Positions 12,831-25,917 of a stretch of DNA of 64,000 bases are shown piece after piece. Source of the stretch: Harmothoe impar (lineage: Eukaryota > Annelida > Polychaeta > Phyllodocida > Polynoidae); assembly GCA_947462335.1 (NCBI GenBank), contig OX381714.1, positions 15,906,618 through 15,970,617 of the forward strand. The letters are read 5' to 3'. A program made the position numbers and the translations under genes. Every line of letters starts with the position of its first letter. Position 1 is the first letter of the stretch. The notes under the pieces were generated by a model, which was not told the origin of the DNA, made no database searches, and saw only the letters and a list, made by a program, of their open reading frames with translations.

Positions 12831-14476
12831 GGTTGTGTAGATCGCCGTATCATTCTATACCTTCACAGGGGGTGCTGGGCTCTATGGAGGGGATATCAGG
12901 TAGGGGGAGGGGAGGGGTTTAGTCTACCCAACAACCAAACCCTGAGTTCTCTGAGCAGGTTTAAGCACACTTCACCTGGCACATCCCTGTCAGTGCGTGT
13001 TTTGCCAGTATGGCCCACCCACCAAGGGATAAATTTCTTTGCTCTCTGTTCAATCAGCGATCACTTTTAATAATTCCTTGGTTGAACGGATATCTATATG
13101 ACAGAAATGAACGAGCTTCTACTTTCAAAACTTTGTTAGAAGGACGTATATATTCAGTTATACGTTTTATTATCATTTTGTACTGCCAAGGTGCAAATGG
13201 ATGCAAGTGTAGATTATTGATGAGACCCTCAGATTAAAACCCGAAAGGCATATATTCATAATTTAATCTTCTTAAACTCTGGACAATAAAGCAAAACTGC
13301 TCTAGTTTACATATTACAGAAACCCTGCATATACTTCAGAAATCATACCTTTACTTTTGATACTAGACTAATCTCCCATTGATATTTAAACAAGATCGTG
13401 AGATTCCCCGCTTTCCATACTTTCTATCAAACATGGGGTAATCCTTGATCTCTTTTGGATACTCCAAGGAAGGGACAGGGCGAAAAAAATATAGAATCTG
13501 AAATTAATTGTTTTTACACTCAAACCAGTTGTGGCAGTGGCTGCTGGATAAGTCGGTGGATGTGCACGGACCAGCCAGTGACATCTAGCAGTGCCTCCAG
13601 CCCACCCACGCCTTGCCTCCTAGGCACAGACTACTATTTGAATTGGCATCTGTGGGGCGGAGGTCAGTTCTCGACGACGTCCGCCATTTTGGACTCTTTC
13701 CAAGGCAAACACTTCGGCCACCAGGCACCCTGTCATTCGGAGATGGGAAGTGGAGGGGGTAGGGAAGGGTTAGGGAGGGATGGTGATATGAAGGTGTTAG
13801 AATAGTGAGGGGGTGGGTGGCTGTGTTGTACAATATATTGGGTAAGATGTAAAACCATTTAGTAATATTGAGAAACAAGTAAGCTCTAAATGCAAGTGTC
13901 CCAGCAATTAGATTCATTAGTACAATGTGCTACAACAAATACTTTAAAAAACACCTCTACATGTATGTACTATATTATGTACGACCTATACCTTATGTAC
14001 ACGCCTTATGCATGTATGGGTTATTGAACCCGGAAACACTTTTTTGTACTTCCATGTTGTGGAAAGTGCAGACTCATGTACAGCATGGGGGTGGTAATAT
14101 TACATACACAGTGCTTTCATAACATATGGATGGGGGGGGGGGTATAACAGAAGAAGAAACAGGCCAAGTTCCGACTATGTTTTGGAACATACATGCACGC
14201 CTCAAACATGCATACCTAGTCCTGACCTTTTCATATTCCTCCGCGCAGCTATGCCTTCACCACGTAGACCCATGCGACACTCTGCGACAAAAAAGGGCGA
14301 CGCGCTGGGAGGGAATGTAATCCCCTTTGATGTGATTGTTTGTGGGGGAGTCGTGAGGAAACGCCATGATCTGATCGTACTCACGGCCACCCTGGAGTTT
14401 CTTCCCCTCCCTGCCTCCAGGCCCGGTTACATGGGCTTTTATCACGTTGCAAAGTCATCCGATTAGGTATATTGTA

Positions 14477-14660
14477 TTAACCCTTTAAGGGCCGCATAGT
14501 GCTTTAATGTGCTATGATCTTTATGATTGCATCTCCAACAGAGCTGCATTTATTCATCATGTCGACCCTTCAGAAGTGCATCAACCCCGTTGGCATGATG
14601 CTTGAATGAAGCACTTGGGGTTACTTGCCAGGCCTGTACCCAAGCATCTTAAATATAAAT
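14477..14660 (-). mobile_element. TTAA foldback MITE, right-truncated
   Basis: Left end ttaaccctttaagggccgca is perfect to consensus. The centre reads gaagtgcatcaacccc, the reverse orientation. It is recognisable to about caggcctgtacccaagcatc, after which the right TIR is missing and the sequence becomes AT-rich. Confidence 0.82.
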
Positions 14661-15755
14661 TATATCTAAATGCAACATGCAATTTTCAAATGGTAAACAT
14701 ATCTTCCCTGTATTGTACGTAGGCCTTCAGGAGAGCATGGTAAGATAAAGGGATGGGGAAGAAGAAAACAGTTATTGACAGAAAGGAAGAAAGGAAGACA
14801 GGAAGAAGCGCATTCCAAGAAATATGAAGTTGAAATGAAAGGCAGTATCGAGCATGGGAAACTACCATGTCGAGGCAGGAAACATTGTGGCAACAGATTC
14901 ATAGATGTGCAAGGGGCATATATGGCAAACTAGGACATAAGGATATGGAGGGGAATAACTGAGATTATCAAAGTACATGAAACATTACATGGGGCAGACT
15001 GACATGCCGTGAGAGAATGAATGTGACAGGGGAGTGTCGACTCCCCTAGAGGGGTGTGGGATAAAAACACCTTTGTCTCCAGCTAATCCAATCCCAGTCC
15101 ACAAGGAAAATCCTAATGACATATCCACATAGAGCCAAAGCCCAGGATGAGATTGTATTTTTCATCACCTTCATTTGAAGTCTGATATGGCCAGCTCTGA
15201 TATTTGTGTTTCTAGCAATACCCACAGTATGCATGGAAAAGTCATCATGTGTAAAGTAATTTTCATATAACTAATTGGCTTTTTTAATCTCGCCGTCGCC
15301 TGATCTACTTTTAAGGACCTAATCAAGCATGGCAATAGATGCAATGAAAAAGTAAATTGGTTTCCCCAGTATATGCCTATTGTATTTCCGTTTGTTTGTC
15401 CAGGGTGAAATTACTGATGACAAGGGTGTGTGCCAGTGGTAATGTTTTGAATAGCTTGAGGTAGTTTTGATTGGGATAATGTTCTCCAGTGATACTCACA
15501 AGTAGCTCTGGAAATGCAGACACTGGCATTATCTATAGCCTCTATGTGGTCTTAAAACTACTACACAAAGGGTATTTAATCCAAAGCTAACAATATCATC
15601 ACTGAGCGGGCCCTTACACATTTATCCTATCTCTAGGGGATGTCCATGATATTACTACACCGTTAAGCCAAATGTGTTCAGGTTGAACATGGGCTGTTGT
15701 TTTCTTGATAAGCACTATGCAGACTAGAACTAGGTAGCCGTTCTATCACGCCTAA

Positions 15756-15819
15756 CCAGGGATAGAACCACTGACCTCATGCACACAAGGTAAACCACCT
15801 TATCCCTATAGCTCAGCGC
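15756..15819 (-). mobile_element. tRNA-derived SINE relic
   Basis: On the minus strand the segment reads gcgctgagctatagggataa then ggtggtttaccttgtg and ends gtcagtggttctatccctgg. This resembles a tRNA with A-box (agctatagggataagg) and B-box (ggttctatccc) promoter sequences for RNA polymerase III. The T stem does not pair, so it is not a functional tRNA. No body or tail was identified. Confidence 0.45.
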
Positions 15820-16878
15820 TGCTGTGTAATGTTGAGCAGCTTCCACCTATTCCTGATATCTGGGAGGTTAGAGTGAGGCGCGGGGGGGGGGGGTGCAGGT
15901 AGATACAAATGCCACTTTGTCCCACCTGACTCTTCACACAGCCATTATCAAAGACATTCCCATACAGCATTCCATACAGACTAACTATGTACCTGTAATC
16001 ATGCACATGTACCTTTGTGTGACTCAGTCAGAGGCTGTCATGTCCGTCTAGAGGACGTCCACATCATACATGTCTAGTGTTATGCTGTATGATGTAGCTG
16101 TGACTGTCAGACTGACTGTACTAAATACATCTATTGCATTTCATGTCTCCCTTGCTGTGTACAATGGATTGTAGACAGTCGTTATGATAACTGTATCATG
16201 AATTCGTGATTATAGAGACTAGACTACATACTTTTTACAGCGCTTAGCTCTATCGAGTGGGACGTAGATGGGGACTGCAGTTTTAGTGCTTGAAGCTGCA
16301 TTAGTCTATCCTCCTGTAGTTTGAATGAGCTATGTCAGGAGTGTTTTTCATTAATTTAGATTAGTCTGTAAGAGCAGTTCCTATTCTGTTTACATAATTA
16401 TATATAATCTGGAATCCAAAACATTCCAGTTCCATGCTTATGACAATAGATTCTGAATTAATTATCAATTCAAGTAAGGGAGAATATAATGTTAACTTTT
16501 ACATAAACTTTAGAAGTATACAGTTTTGCCTCTTGTCTATAACATAACCTCAACACCCACTTCTTACCTCCTCAAGTCTTGTATCGTATGAAATCATCTC
16601 ATACTCCCTAAGTCCTATTATCATGCATTCTCATGAGAGCAGGTTGCCATGGTAACATGTGACTCCATCAGCCTCGTAGTGAGTCCTGCTGGGAGCAGCT
16701 CGAGGGGGGGGGGGGCAGCTCCTTCCTGCCGCCATCATGTCCTTGTTGATAACATGACGTGATGCGACATGCTCCCTGGGCCATGAACACATGTGCAGCA
16801 AACATGGGGCATGACCTGTCTGCTCTCTGTGAGCAGCTCTGAGGGCCCCAGTGGTGAGCAGCTCATGACCTGAGTACC

Positions 16879-17095
16879 TAGCCCTTTAAGGGCCGCATGA
16901 TGCTTTATTGTGATATACCCTTGCAGGATATGCTTTTGATGAATGCCTTCCTGGTGAGTCATCTCGCCAGGGCAGCGTTCATGCATCATGCCGGCCCTGT
17001 GTGGTAGGATCTGCATGATGCATGTATGTATGATGTATTATCATGACGCCGAATGGTATAATGTATTAAAGTAACATATGGCACTTCAATGGCTA
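16879..17095. mobile_element. TTAA foldback MITE, degraded copy
   Basis: Left end tagccctttaagggccgca; arm 1 has cctggtgagtcatctcgcca and gttcatgcatcatgccggcc; the right end ggcacttcaatggcta is badly mutated. It begins 15 bp after a GAGCAGCTC palindrome at 16856-16864. Confidence 0.78.
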
Positions 17096-19631
17096 TCCCC
17101 CAGGTCATATTCCACCCTTTATTGGCTACTGTCTCTGGGTGATGAAGACATCAAATTTGAAGACATGTCCAGAATTTGATGTTATTCGGGTTTTTATCTT
17201 CGGGAAATAAAGTTTGGGATATACGTGTGGAATTGTCAATGAAGGACAAATGAGTTAACTATGCAGTTCATGTATACATGACTAGCCTTCACGTGCTGTT
17301 TTATCATTATAAAGCATTAGCCTGAGAAGACATAGGACCATGTAGAAAGGGACTTGTGCATGATTGAATCTTATTTCCATCAAATCCTTTTTAGCATGCA
17401 CAGTTGTGCCTTCCATATCTGCCGTAGGAACTTCACTGTGTTCTAAGGAGATGATACTGAAAGGAGAACCTGACTTTCGCCTGTTGAGAGAAGAAACAAA
17501 AATGCTGTAAAAAGTTCCCATTTGTTAGAGGAGAGTGTTTGTGGAGGTTCATACATTGCATGCTGGGAAAAGTGAATTATAAAAAGTTAAGTCACACAAG
17601 CAAACATGCTCGGTTTCCTTGCAAGGAAGGAAACTGTTAAAACGAATTTCTAAACGCTTTGAGAATAACGTCTTTTTAGTAGAACACTTTTCTCTCCCAC
17701 GTTGATGGGAGTTTGACTGTAAAGGTCACATACAAAGTTATTTATTTGGATCGATATTTCTCATAGAATGTGTTTTGATGAAGAACATTATAAGCATTTA
17801 TTGATAATAATGTCGTTACCAAAATAACTAATGAACATGAATTACTCCCGGCTTAAATTCAAAACATCTGTATCTTAATACATGTTATTTGGGTATTTAG
17901 TATCTATAAACGGGGGATCACGATGGCAATAACTAAGTTGGACAATGTAACAACATGTCTACTATAATTCTTAGTAGGCTAAGTAGTATTATAGCATAAC
18001 CAAGGCCTAAGTAGGCTAAGTAGCATAACCATGGCCTCATGAAATGATATGCTGCGCACATGTTAATAAGCACATGCGGCTTGCAGAAATCATATTGTAT
18101 TCAAGATGCATTCTCCAGGTTCAATCCGAGATGAAATGCATATAGCCATACATGTAGGTCACATGGAACTTTTTTAAATGTAGAAGATGGCATTTCGGCT
18201 CCCTGTGAGGCAGTCATAGTAAATTATAGGATTGTTCTAAAGGGGACCTGTTAACATAACATCCTCTATATCACGGATGGGAGACTGTGGAGACATGTAC
18301 AATGCCCCCCGAGGCAAATTGAAACACATCCACTATATGTCTTATATACATGCATGCAGTCTGCCAGTGGCAGCCTTTCAACATTCATTTATATAATGCT
18401 CCTAGTCTTGCAGGAGAATAACCTTAAATAAAAAGAACCCTCTCCTTGTGGAAAACCGCTCATAGTAACCTTCCAGAAACAAACTATTGTACATCAATGC
18501 ATTTCTCGCTACTGTACAATGTCATGTACATTTATTTCATTTCTGACTTTGGGAGTTCTATTCAAATCCCCCTTTAAGTTTAATATAAACAGAATTGAAC
18601 ACTGTATAGTGTATAGGACCCTCTGTACAGTACATGCATTGAAACTACATGGAATATGAAGAAGGTATTAGTGTAGTATCAGTAATGCATCTCCCATACC
18701 CAGTGGTTAAAGACAAAAGAACATTATCAGGGAGAAATGTCAAACCCATTTCGGCTGATGGCACGAGGAGACAAATCCATCTCAGCCTGCACGTACATCC
18801 CCTCTTTATTACCATATCCTGAGTACTACCTAATGTCCGAGAGCAGTCTACTGCGTTCCTCTTTTGTGGAGGGTAAGGGGAGGTCCTCTCCTCACATCCA
18901 TAGCTAAATCTGAACAGGTTGTACTCCTATTAAATCTGCTTGGTTTAAGTCTGTTGAAATGAATGTTTTCATATATGCATTATAGTTCGCTGCATAATAA
19001 CGCCCCTTTCATATGTCTATACATGTACTAGTGTAAGGCAATTCTTCTCAGTCCATTAATATCCCCGATTTCCAACCCCCAATCTGGTCCATTTCCTGTG
19101 TCCAGCATGTTCACATTCAATTCTTTTGTTTTGAGGTGAATGGCCCTCCAAGATTACATAGGCTTATCTGGACCATGGACTACCGTGGATATTTACCCTT
19201 ATCTCTCATACTCACAGCCACCAAACGGTGTTTGCGCCAATGAGTTTCTTTTAAGTCTAAGGAGAAAGCAGAGAAAGTAAAAATGGCAAGGTCCACCCTG
19301 GTCAGACAGCCAAGCCAACAGGCACCAAAGATGCCTGTGGGCAGGCCTGATTGATATGCAAACAAGCTGAGATCCGGCACAAAAGCCACGCCGTTAAGGC
19401 CTTGATTAAGTCGTGCCTTTCCACCCGCGTCATAGTTCACTCGCAGCCCACTGGTGTCGCTGCCATCGCTGGCTCTGGCTGCCTTGCCTCGTGAAGACAG
19501 ATGCTGTCGCGGTCAAAACATTTGGTGGTGGGTCTTTGGTCATGTGTTATCTGGAGGTGGTGGGAGGTGGTGATGAGGGATGGGAAATGAGGAGGGGGGG
19601 TTATGTAGATGAGGTGCAAGGTAGATGAGAA

Positions 19632-19660
19632 GTGTGTGTGTGTGTGGGGGGGGGGGGGGG
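19632..19660. repeat. (GT)n followed by poly-G
   Basis: Seven GT units then a 15-base G run, within a G-rich strand stretch from 19555 on. Confidence 0.95.
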
Positions 19661-20094
19661 TGTAGGGGGTTGGCACCCACATCAACTGGACCCTTTCCTG
19701 CACAACCTCAGATAACTCAGAGAAGGGAAAGTCGTAGGTTTCTCAGATTAATTTACTCTTTAGCTAAGGGATTTTCCTGCTGTTTATTTCTTGCCATTTG
19801 AAAAGTTATCATACTTTATGTAAATGATCGTGAGAATAATACATTGAGTTAGAGATTGATGAGAAAGGAGGTAGTCCCGATCTGGTGGTGAGAAGGAAGG
19901 AAAGGGTTAAAATCTGTGATGACTGATCCTGATGTACCGACCAATGGTGTCCAGTGTCCATTCCTCACTGACCAGCAGTCTTTTGTCCAGCCCCCCATTC
20001 ACTACCGGACATTACCCCCCCCCCCCCCTTACACCCCCTCCCCTCTATAGTGTCCACCGGTCAGTCCCCCAACTGGTGGCTCCACCTAGCGTCG

Positions 20095-20225
20095 TCTGAT
20101 CCTTACTGATGACCTCCGAACCCAGCGTCTGCCGCCTCATTAGTATGCAAAGTCACGTGGCCCTGAACCAGTATCACTAATTACATCTGGTGGCGCCACC
20201 TCGCGCCTCTTGTTGCCTCGTGACA
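20095..20225. promoter_or_regulatory. candidate intronic enhancer
   Basis: Within 100 bp: octamer-like atgcaaag beside cacgtg (20145-20160), a homeodomain-type ctaattac, and the palindrome ggtggcgccacc. The clustering is suggestive only. Confidence 0.25.
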
Positions 20226-20436
20226 GATGCCCGCGGCAGGCATTACCTCGCAGGGCAGAGGCATTGTGAGGGCCACGAATAGGGGCTCAATATCTCCCCC
20301 TCCTCCTCCTGCTCCCACAGCCTCAGCGTCTTAATTCTTTGCCTTTTCAAAGGCACCGCATGATTCATTCTTATGGAAGGCCGGTCTAAGAGATGGCAAC
20401 TCCTGGGTGGTGGGAGCCAGCGTCCACTGTCCACAC

Positions 20437-20694
20437 AAGCCCTTTAAGGGCCGCATAGTGCTCTAATGTATCATACCCTTTGCCATTGTGGTGCATGAAT
20501 GTAGCCCTGAGAGGTCTACTCGCCAGAGCTGCATTCATGCATTATACCAGCCCTTCAGCAGTGTATCAACACTGATTTGTCAGTATCAATCGTTGAATGC
20601 AGCCCTGGCGAGTTACTCGCCAGATCTGCATCCATGTATCATGACCACAGAAAGCATACCACATCAAACCACTATACGGCTCTTAAAGGGATAA
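20437..20694 (-). mobile_element. TTAA foldback MITE copy
   Basis: Left end aagccctttaagggccgca, right end cggctcttaaagggataa. The centre reads cagtgtatcaacactg (reverse orientation). Arm 2 retains the nearly perfect loop ctggcgagttactcgccaga. Confidence 0.88.
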
Positions 20695-20923
20695 TCAAGT
20701 GCGGCCATGTTGCACCTCGTCCATTGGATGTCCTCACGGTTTCCCGCCAAAAAGCCGAATGTCGTCTGCTTCAAGGATTTCCGAGATTATCCGCTGTTTT
20801 ATGCCGCAATAAAAATGGATTAACCTACGTGCGGCGTTATCCAAGGCGACACGAGCGCCAAACTCCCTGATGAAGAGAGTAAGAAAGTACTGATAATACA
20901 AGCTAAAAAGAAAACTGATTCTA

Positions 20924-21259
20924 AGGGAGTGCTCATTTTTTAACAACAGGGGGGGGGGGGTGGTGGATTTGGGGGGGGGGTAAAAAATTTGGACCCCTTG
21001 ACCGGGGGGGGGGTAAAAAATTTAGACCCCTCTTGGGGGGGGGGTGAAAAAAATTCAACCTGTTTTGCCAACTATGCTACAAAGGGGCGCGAATGCGCGC
21101 GATTTTCGGCCTGCCGGGGGGGGGGAAAAAATTTCGACCCCTCTAGCGGGGGGTGGTGAAAAAATTTCGACCCCTCTAGCGGGGGGGGGGTGAAAAAATT
21201 TCGCGCGCTCCGCGCGAAATCTCACCACCCCCCCTGTTGTTAAAAAATGAGCACTCCCT
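20924..21259. mobile_element. 336-bp foldback element filled with G-run repeats
   Basis: About 32-bp inverted termini starting agggagtgctcatttttt and continuing aacaacagggggg; the other end reads tgttgttaaaaaatgagcac then tccct. The interior has five or more units of a G run followed by t(g)aaaaaattt and (g/c)gacccctct, plus a cgcgcgaaa stretch at its right. No convincing target duplication. A related single unit occurs at 4032-4074. Confidence 0.72.
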
Positions 21260-21550
21260 AAGTGTAGAAAAAAAGTTGGGACAGAGAAAAGAAGTGTTCA
21301 TACTGGCAGCACACATCAGCACCCAAGTCACAAACTCACACAGAATTGTGATTGCAAAACTTCCAAACTTCCATCTATCCCAATTCTAAACATCAGGAAT
21401 CAAAGCCACAAGGATGGGACATATTGAATCTGTCGGCATCCCAGTCTGGGTAAACTCTAAAGGGACTTCTTTCTTTTCTGGACAAAAGAATTAATTCTGG
21501 GAGAGTGTTGGGTGGGGTCCATTAGGGCTAAGTAGGGCCGCCGGTGGAGT

Positions 21551-21802
21551 TTAACCCTTTGAGGACGGCATGATACCTTAATGCATCATGCCCTTGGTCA
21601 TCATGGTGCATGAATGCAGCCCTTGGGAGTAACTCGCCAGTGCTGCATTCAAGCCTCATGCCGAACATATAGCGTTGAGATACTCCTATAGGGTCGGCAT
21701 GATGCACCAATGCAGCACCGGTGAGTTACTCGCCGGGGTTGCATTGGTGCCTTATGACGACAAATGTCTTCCTTTAGAGACATGCCGTCCTTAAAGGGTG
21801 AA
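21551..21802 (+). mobile_element. TTAA foldback MITE, subfamily B
   Basis: Differs from the main group by a GAGGACGGCAT terminus, by gatgcaccaatgcagc and gcattggtgc in arm 2, and by a tgtcttcctttagagacatg segment before the right end. The copy at 58221 shares all three, so they define a second subfamily. The left TTAA is intact (21551-21554). The right end is gggtgaa followed by gtttaac, echoing the left flank. Confidence 0.88.
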
Positions 21803-21941
21803 GTTTAACGCCTGGAGGACTCCAGGGTGTTAGTAGGACGGGCACGTGTGTCACCAGGAGGCCGCTAATTAACCAGACGCAGGAGTCTATAGTGTTAAAT
21901 GAAGGATCCCTCCACGGCCTGAATCCTAATGGACAACTCCC

Positions 21942-22185
21942 TAACCCTTTAAGGGCCGCATAGGGCTGCAATGTGCCACACCCATGGTACTCGTGATGCA
22001 GGAATTCAGCCCTAGCGATTCTACCGCAAGGGCTGCATCCATGCATCATGTCGACCATTTGAGAGTGTACAAATCACATATAGTCGTCATGATGCTTGTA
22101 TGCAGCACTTACAAGGGCTGCATTCAAGCATCATGACGACGAGGTACACAAAGATTTAAACCAGTATGCAGTCTCTAAAGGGTTA
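21942..22185 (-). mobile_element. TTAA foldback MITE, second of a close pair
   Basis: Lies only 140 bp from the previous copy. Left end taaccctttaagggccgca, right end gtctctaaagggtta; the centre gagagtgtacaaatcac is reversed. Arm 2 has lost its loop (cagcacttacaagggctgc), giving a shortened hairpin. Confidence 0.85.
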
Positions 22186-23193
22186 CTTAAAAGTCGTCTG
22201 CCTTTTAGCTTTTGTCTTGACATGAGAGGACTTTGGGACAAACCTTAGGCAGGTCAACTTCAATGACGTGTTCTTTTAGTTGGGTTCTCTGAAATATCCT
22301 CAATTTGTTAAAGTCCAAGGTTAGTATAAATTATCAGAACTTAAGTATTAATAGTGTCTCCGTACTATAGTACGGTAACTTATTTCATACAAGAGGATTG
22401 GGCTGATTTAGTGGTACCTAGAATAGATACACCATACCTGTCAATAGATGCCTACCTATAAAACAGTACCATCCCTACATGAATCAACACACTTAAGCTC
22501 CTACCCTCCACCCTTACCCACCCCCAATCCTCACTCTACCTCCCCACTCCCCAACAACTAACTACTAAATTCTTTCTGTGTCTGTGGGATGAGGGTACCC
22601 CCAGTAACCATGGTAATACTATTGACACATGTTTCATCTGGTTGCTGATATTGCTGACATAGGTGCTTTCCTGCTGCTACTACCAGGTGCTGCTCGGAAT
22701 ACCCCTGCATGGGAGGCTATTAATACACCTGGCTGATACTTGTGGTAATGGTGCTGGGTGATATTGGTATCAGGTGGTTGTGTTCCTGTGCTTTACTTTG
22801 TCCTATAGGTTGTCTAGGTGTGGACGTCTGCTGTGGGAGTCATGGTCTCCTATACCGGGATACCAGGTACCATTTGCTATGCTTATATTTCAAATATACT
22901 TGCCATGGCAGGTGTGTAAGCAGTTTCCCTGATGAAAACAATTGTTTAAAATCATACAACCTTATTTACCTAGGCATATTTCAAAATGCATGATTCAATC
23001 TATAGTACAGTCAACTCCCTCTATTGCGACCACCCTTGGGACTATCTAAAAGTGGTCGCAATAGTGGGGTGGTCGCACTGGGGGGAGTTAAGGTTATGTA
23101 AAGAAATATTTGGAAGTTATTGTTTCTTATAATTTTTTCCCAACCATAATACAATGCCATTATTACGTGCTTAAGACCATTATTATTTCTGTC

Positions 23194-23252
23194 AGTAACT
23201 CTTTAGTTCTGTATTCAAGCATCATGCCGATACTATGGGGATGATGCATGTA
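23194..23252. mobile_element. TTAA MITE arm fragment nested in the mariner-like element
   Basis: agtaactctttagttctgta followed by ttcaagcatcatgccgatac and ggggatgatgcatgta matches the arm 1 to centre part of the TTAA family (compare copies at 21551 and 54812). It sits inside the 23008-23836 foldback, with no family termini. Confidence 0.6.
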
Positions 23253-23375
23253 CCTCCACTACACACCTAATTCCTTACTTCAAAGAGAGGTTTACTACAG
23301 TACATGTAGAATGATGAAGGACAGAGCCCTCCCCCCTTTCACCTGCCAAGTAGTCCGAGTGGAGAGCGACAGAGA

Positions 23376-23403
23376 CCCCCCCCCCCCCCCCACACACACA
23401 CAC
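23376..23403. repeat. (C)16 followed by (AC)6 inside the mariner-like element
   Basis: Compound microsatellite replacing the C run that ends each gagagcgacagag unit; the neighbouring units have plain C runs. Confidence 0.95.
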
Positions 23404-25886
23404 CTCTCCAGTAGTGAGTGGAGAGCGACAGAGAACCCCCCCTCCCCCCCGCCCTTCTCACCTGTCCACTGGCCGGGGTGGAGAGCGACAGAGCCCCCCC
23501 CCCTCCCTCACCTCACAGACCTGACCAGTGGTCGGAGTGTAGAGGGGGAGAGGTCCCCTCACAGACTTGACCAGTGGTCGGAGTGCAGAGGGGCAGAGAT
23601 CCCAGCCCTCCTCACTTTTGAGGGGATACCTGGTGGTCGCATTAGAGGGATTGAAATGCTATTTGGGACTGATAATTTGGTGGTCGGAGGCCGGGGTGGT
23701 CGCATTAGAGGGGTGGTCGCAATAGGGGGAGTTTTTTACATTGAAATAAAGGGGAAAACGTTCGGGACTTTTCAAAAGTGGTCGCAATGGTGAGGTGGTC
23801 GCTCTAGAGGGGTGGTCGTTAGGAGGGAGTTGACTGTACTGGCATTTACTTTTAGCTCACGAGGAGACACTTGTATGGTTTCAATTTCAGCTTTCTTACT
23901 GTTTCAATGGGTTTATATCTAAATAATTATGAGAAACCATCAAGTTATGTATAAAAACGTTATAAACAAGTACAATTCTCATTGCATTTAAAGTGGAAAA
24001 TAGAATAACACCCGGCTACTAAGAAGGACACAAAGCCGCTCTTATTCCAGTTGCCACAGGGTAACACTTTCCTTATTCACACTGCCAGCAGATGAATGTG
24101 TGAATGACCAAAAACGGAATCAACCAAAGGACTGCATTTCAGAAAGGGCCAATAATTCTCTCAGGTTACACAACCAGTCGAATAACCACCCATCTGGCTG
24201 TTTTTCTGGTATTTATTTATTTTATTTAACGTCACATGCCAGGCCTCAAAAGACTTGTGGGTCAATGGCACTTGCATAGAAGATGTGGTATTGATTGACA
24301 GTAGTGCTGTCAATGGGTGGCCACAGGTGCGGGTCAATGTTGACAGCAGCCCTGGCCTTGATGTGACAGCAATGACACAGCAGAATGTCAATAGTGTCAA
24401 CCTAGGGGTGACGCCATTCGACGCCTGGCCGCGGAAATTGACCGTAACCGAGCAAAAAACAACACTTTCACTTCCCCGACCTGTTGTAATGCCAGAGGGC
24501 AGGGAAACCGCAGTAAAGGGAGGAAGATGTGGGAGTTTTATTTCAACTTAAATACTGGACTTCAAAGAAATAAAGTCAATTCCAGTTTTATTTGAGTGCA
24601 CTGTTTCTCTATTCATGTGTTCTACGGTGACATTGTCCTCGATATCTACCCCGTGAGTTTTATCTCATTTACAAAATGCCTGAGTAAAGAAATATGATTT
24701 TCCTTTCTCTCTACATGAAGATAATATTTTCCTCTGTTCAAAGAGGTTTTTAATAATGTATAAAACTGGTTTGAATGTAGAATTAGTACTTTTTAAAAGT
24801 TTGACGTCAAATCCATCTTGTGAATATTTGACTAAAAATTTACATTTGGTTATCCAATTATTCAGCACCATCTATAATTATCTGAGAACAAATAGCCCGT
24901 GCGCCAAAGATCATTTTACATTTTTGGAAGTGTAAAACAGATTTAACAATAAATCTCTGCGGAGGCTCCTAAATGTGAAATAAGTGGAAAATATGGTACA
25001 TTATTACATGTCCACTTATACTTGGAAGCATACCATGTATTATGCCACACATGTCCACGATTTGGAGGTGCAGGAAGCAATGTAGGTTACTAGTAACAGA
25101 CATGATCACATCGAAGTCCTCCTCTACGACATATATAGTAACTCAACCTCTAGGTATCAAAAGGGTATGTCACCATGTCCCAGTTTGGATCAGACTAAAG
25201 ATCTCAATCCAAAATCTGCTAACCCAGTAACCCCCCCCCCCACCCCTTAACCCTGACACCACCCCTACTGCAGCCAAACGGGTCACCCACCCTGGAGGAA
25301 CCTATGAATGTCTACCATTGATCCTCAGGCTTCTACTATTGTTTTTCCTCCAGCAGGGGATGGTACCTCAGGCACAAAGTCGATAGTCGCTTTGGCAGAC
25401 CACCCAATGTCTGAAGGGGCAAGGGGACTGGCTGCTTCTTTAAAATGGACTTCTTCTGTGGTATTATGTTTTATAAGGGGGCCATACAGGGTGCATTCAT
25501 ATATCAGCAAATCGTTTTCTTGACAATGACTCCACATCAGATTCGCATATTATACATAACCTAGCATGAAGATTCTTATTCCTTGGACCATTTATGTATA
25601 TTCTGGGACTAGCAGTTTTCATATCGATAACCAACTATCAGAAAGCAGTTTGTTTGTAACGTGTTGCTACAATTATAATCCATCATTCTGTTTCTTCTGG
25701 CCATTGAAGCTATAGCCAATCTCAATACCAGGTACATTGCCATTCCATATAACGTGTAATAACTATAAATGTGTACAACTGCGTAAAAAATCACAAACAA
25801 TTCCCAATTGCATGTGCTCACCGAAGAGGCCATATTTTATATATATAAGAGTCCATACATATTGAGTTACTCAGAGCCACCAGAGT

Positions 25887-25917
25887 GAGCAGCTCATGAT
25901 TACACCCTGAGCTGCTC
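25887..25917. repeat. opposed GAGCAGCTC ... GAGCTGCTC pair
   Basis: gagcagctc at 25887-25895 and gagctgctc at 25909-25917 form a hairpin-capable pair with a 13-bp spacer. Part of a dispersed motif family described in the findings. Confidence 0.8.

Larger units (their letters stand above)
23008..23836. mobile_element. Tc1/mariner-like non-autonomous foldback element (829 bp)
   Basis: Terminal inverted repeats begin CAGTCAACTCCCT on both ends: 23008 onward, and the complement of ggagggagttgactg ending at 23836. A TA dinucleotide sits at each edge (23006-23007 and 23837-23838), as expected for Tc1/mariner insertion. Inside, ggtggtcgca and attgcgaccac motifs recur in both orientations. It also holds three copies of gtggagagcgacagag about 59 bp apart and two copies of gaccagtggtcggagtg 48 bp apart. 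A 181-codon open frame from 23248 crosses these tandem repeats and is not a transposase. Confidence 0.82.

Noticed and set aside
15756..15819. Functional tRNA on the minus strand
   Set aside because: A- and B-box-like sequences are present but the T stem and acceptor stem do not pair; kept only as a SINE relic.
23248..23793. 181-codon open frame
   Set aside because: It reads through the tandem repeats and C runs of the mariner-like element; the Pro-rich translation is a by-product of poly-C, not a transposase.
24255..24551. 98-codon frame with NVDSSPGLDVT-type text
   Set aside because: Derived from a gacagca/gtgacagc-rich repetitive stretch next to an ttatttaacgtc repeat; no domain recognised.
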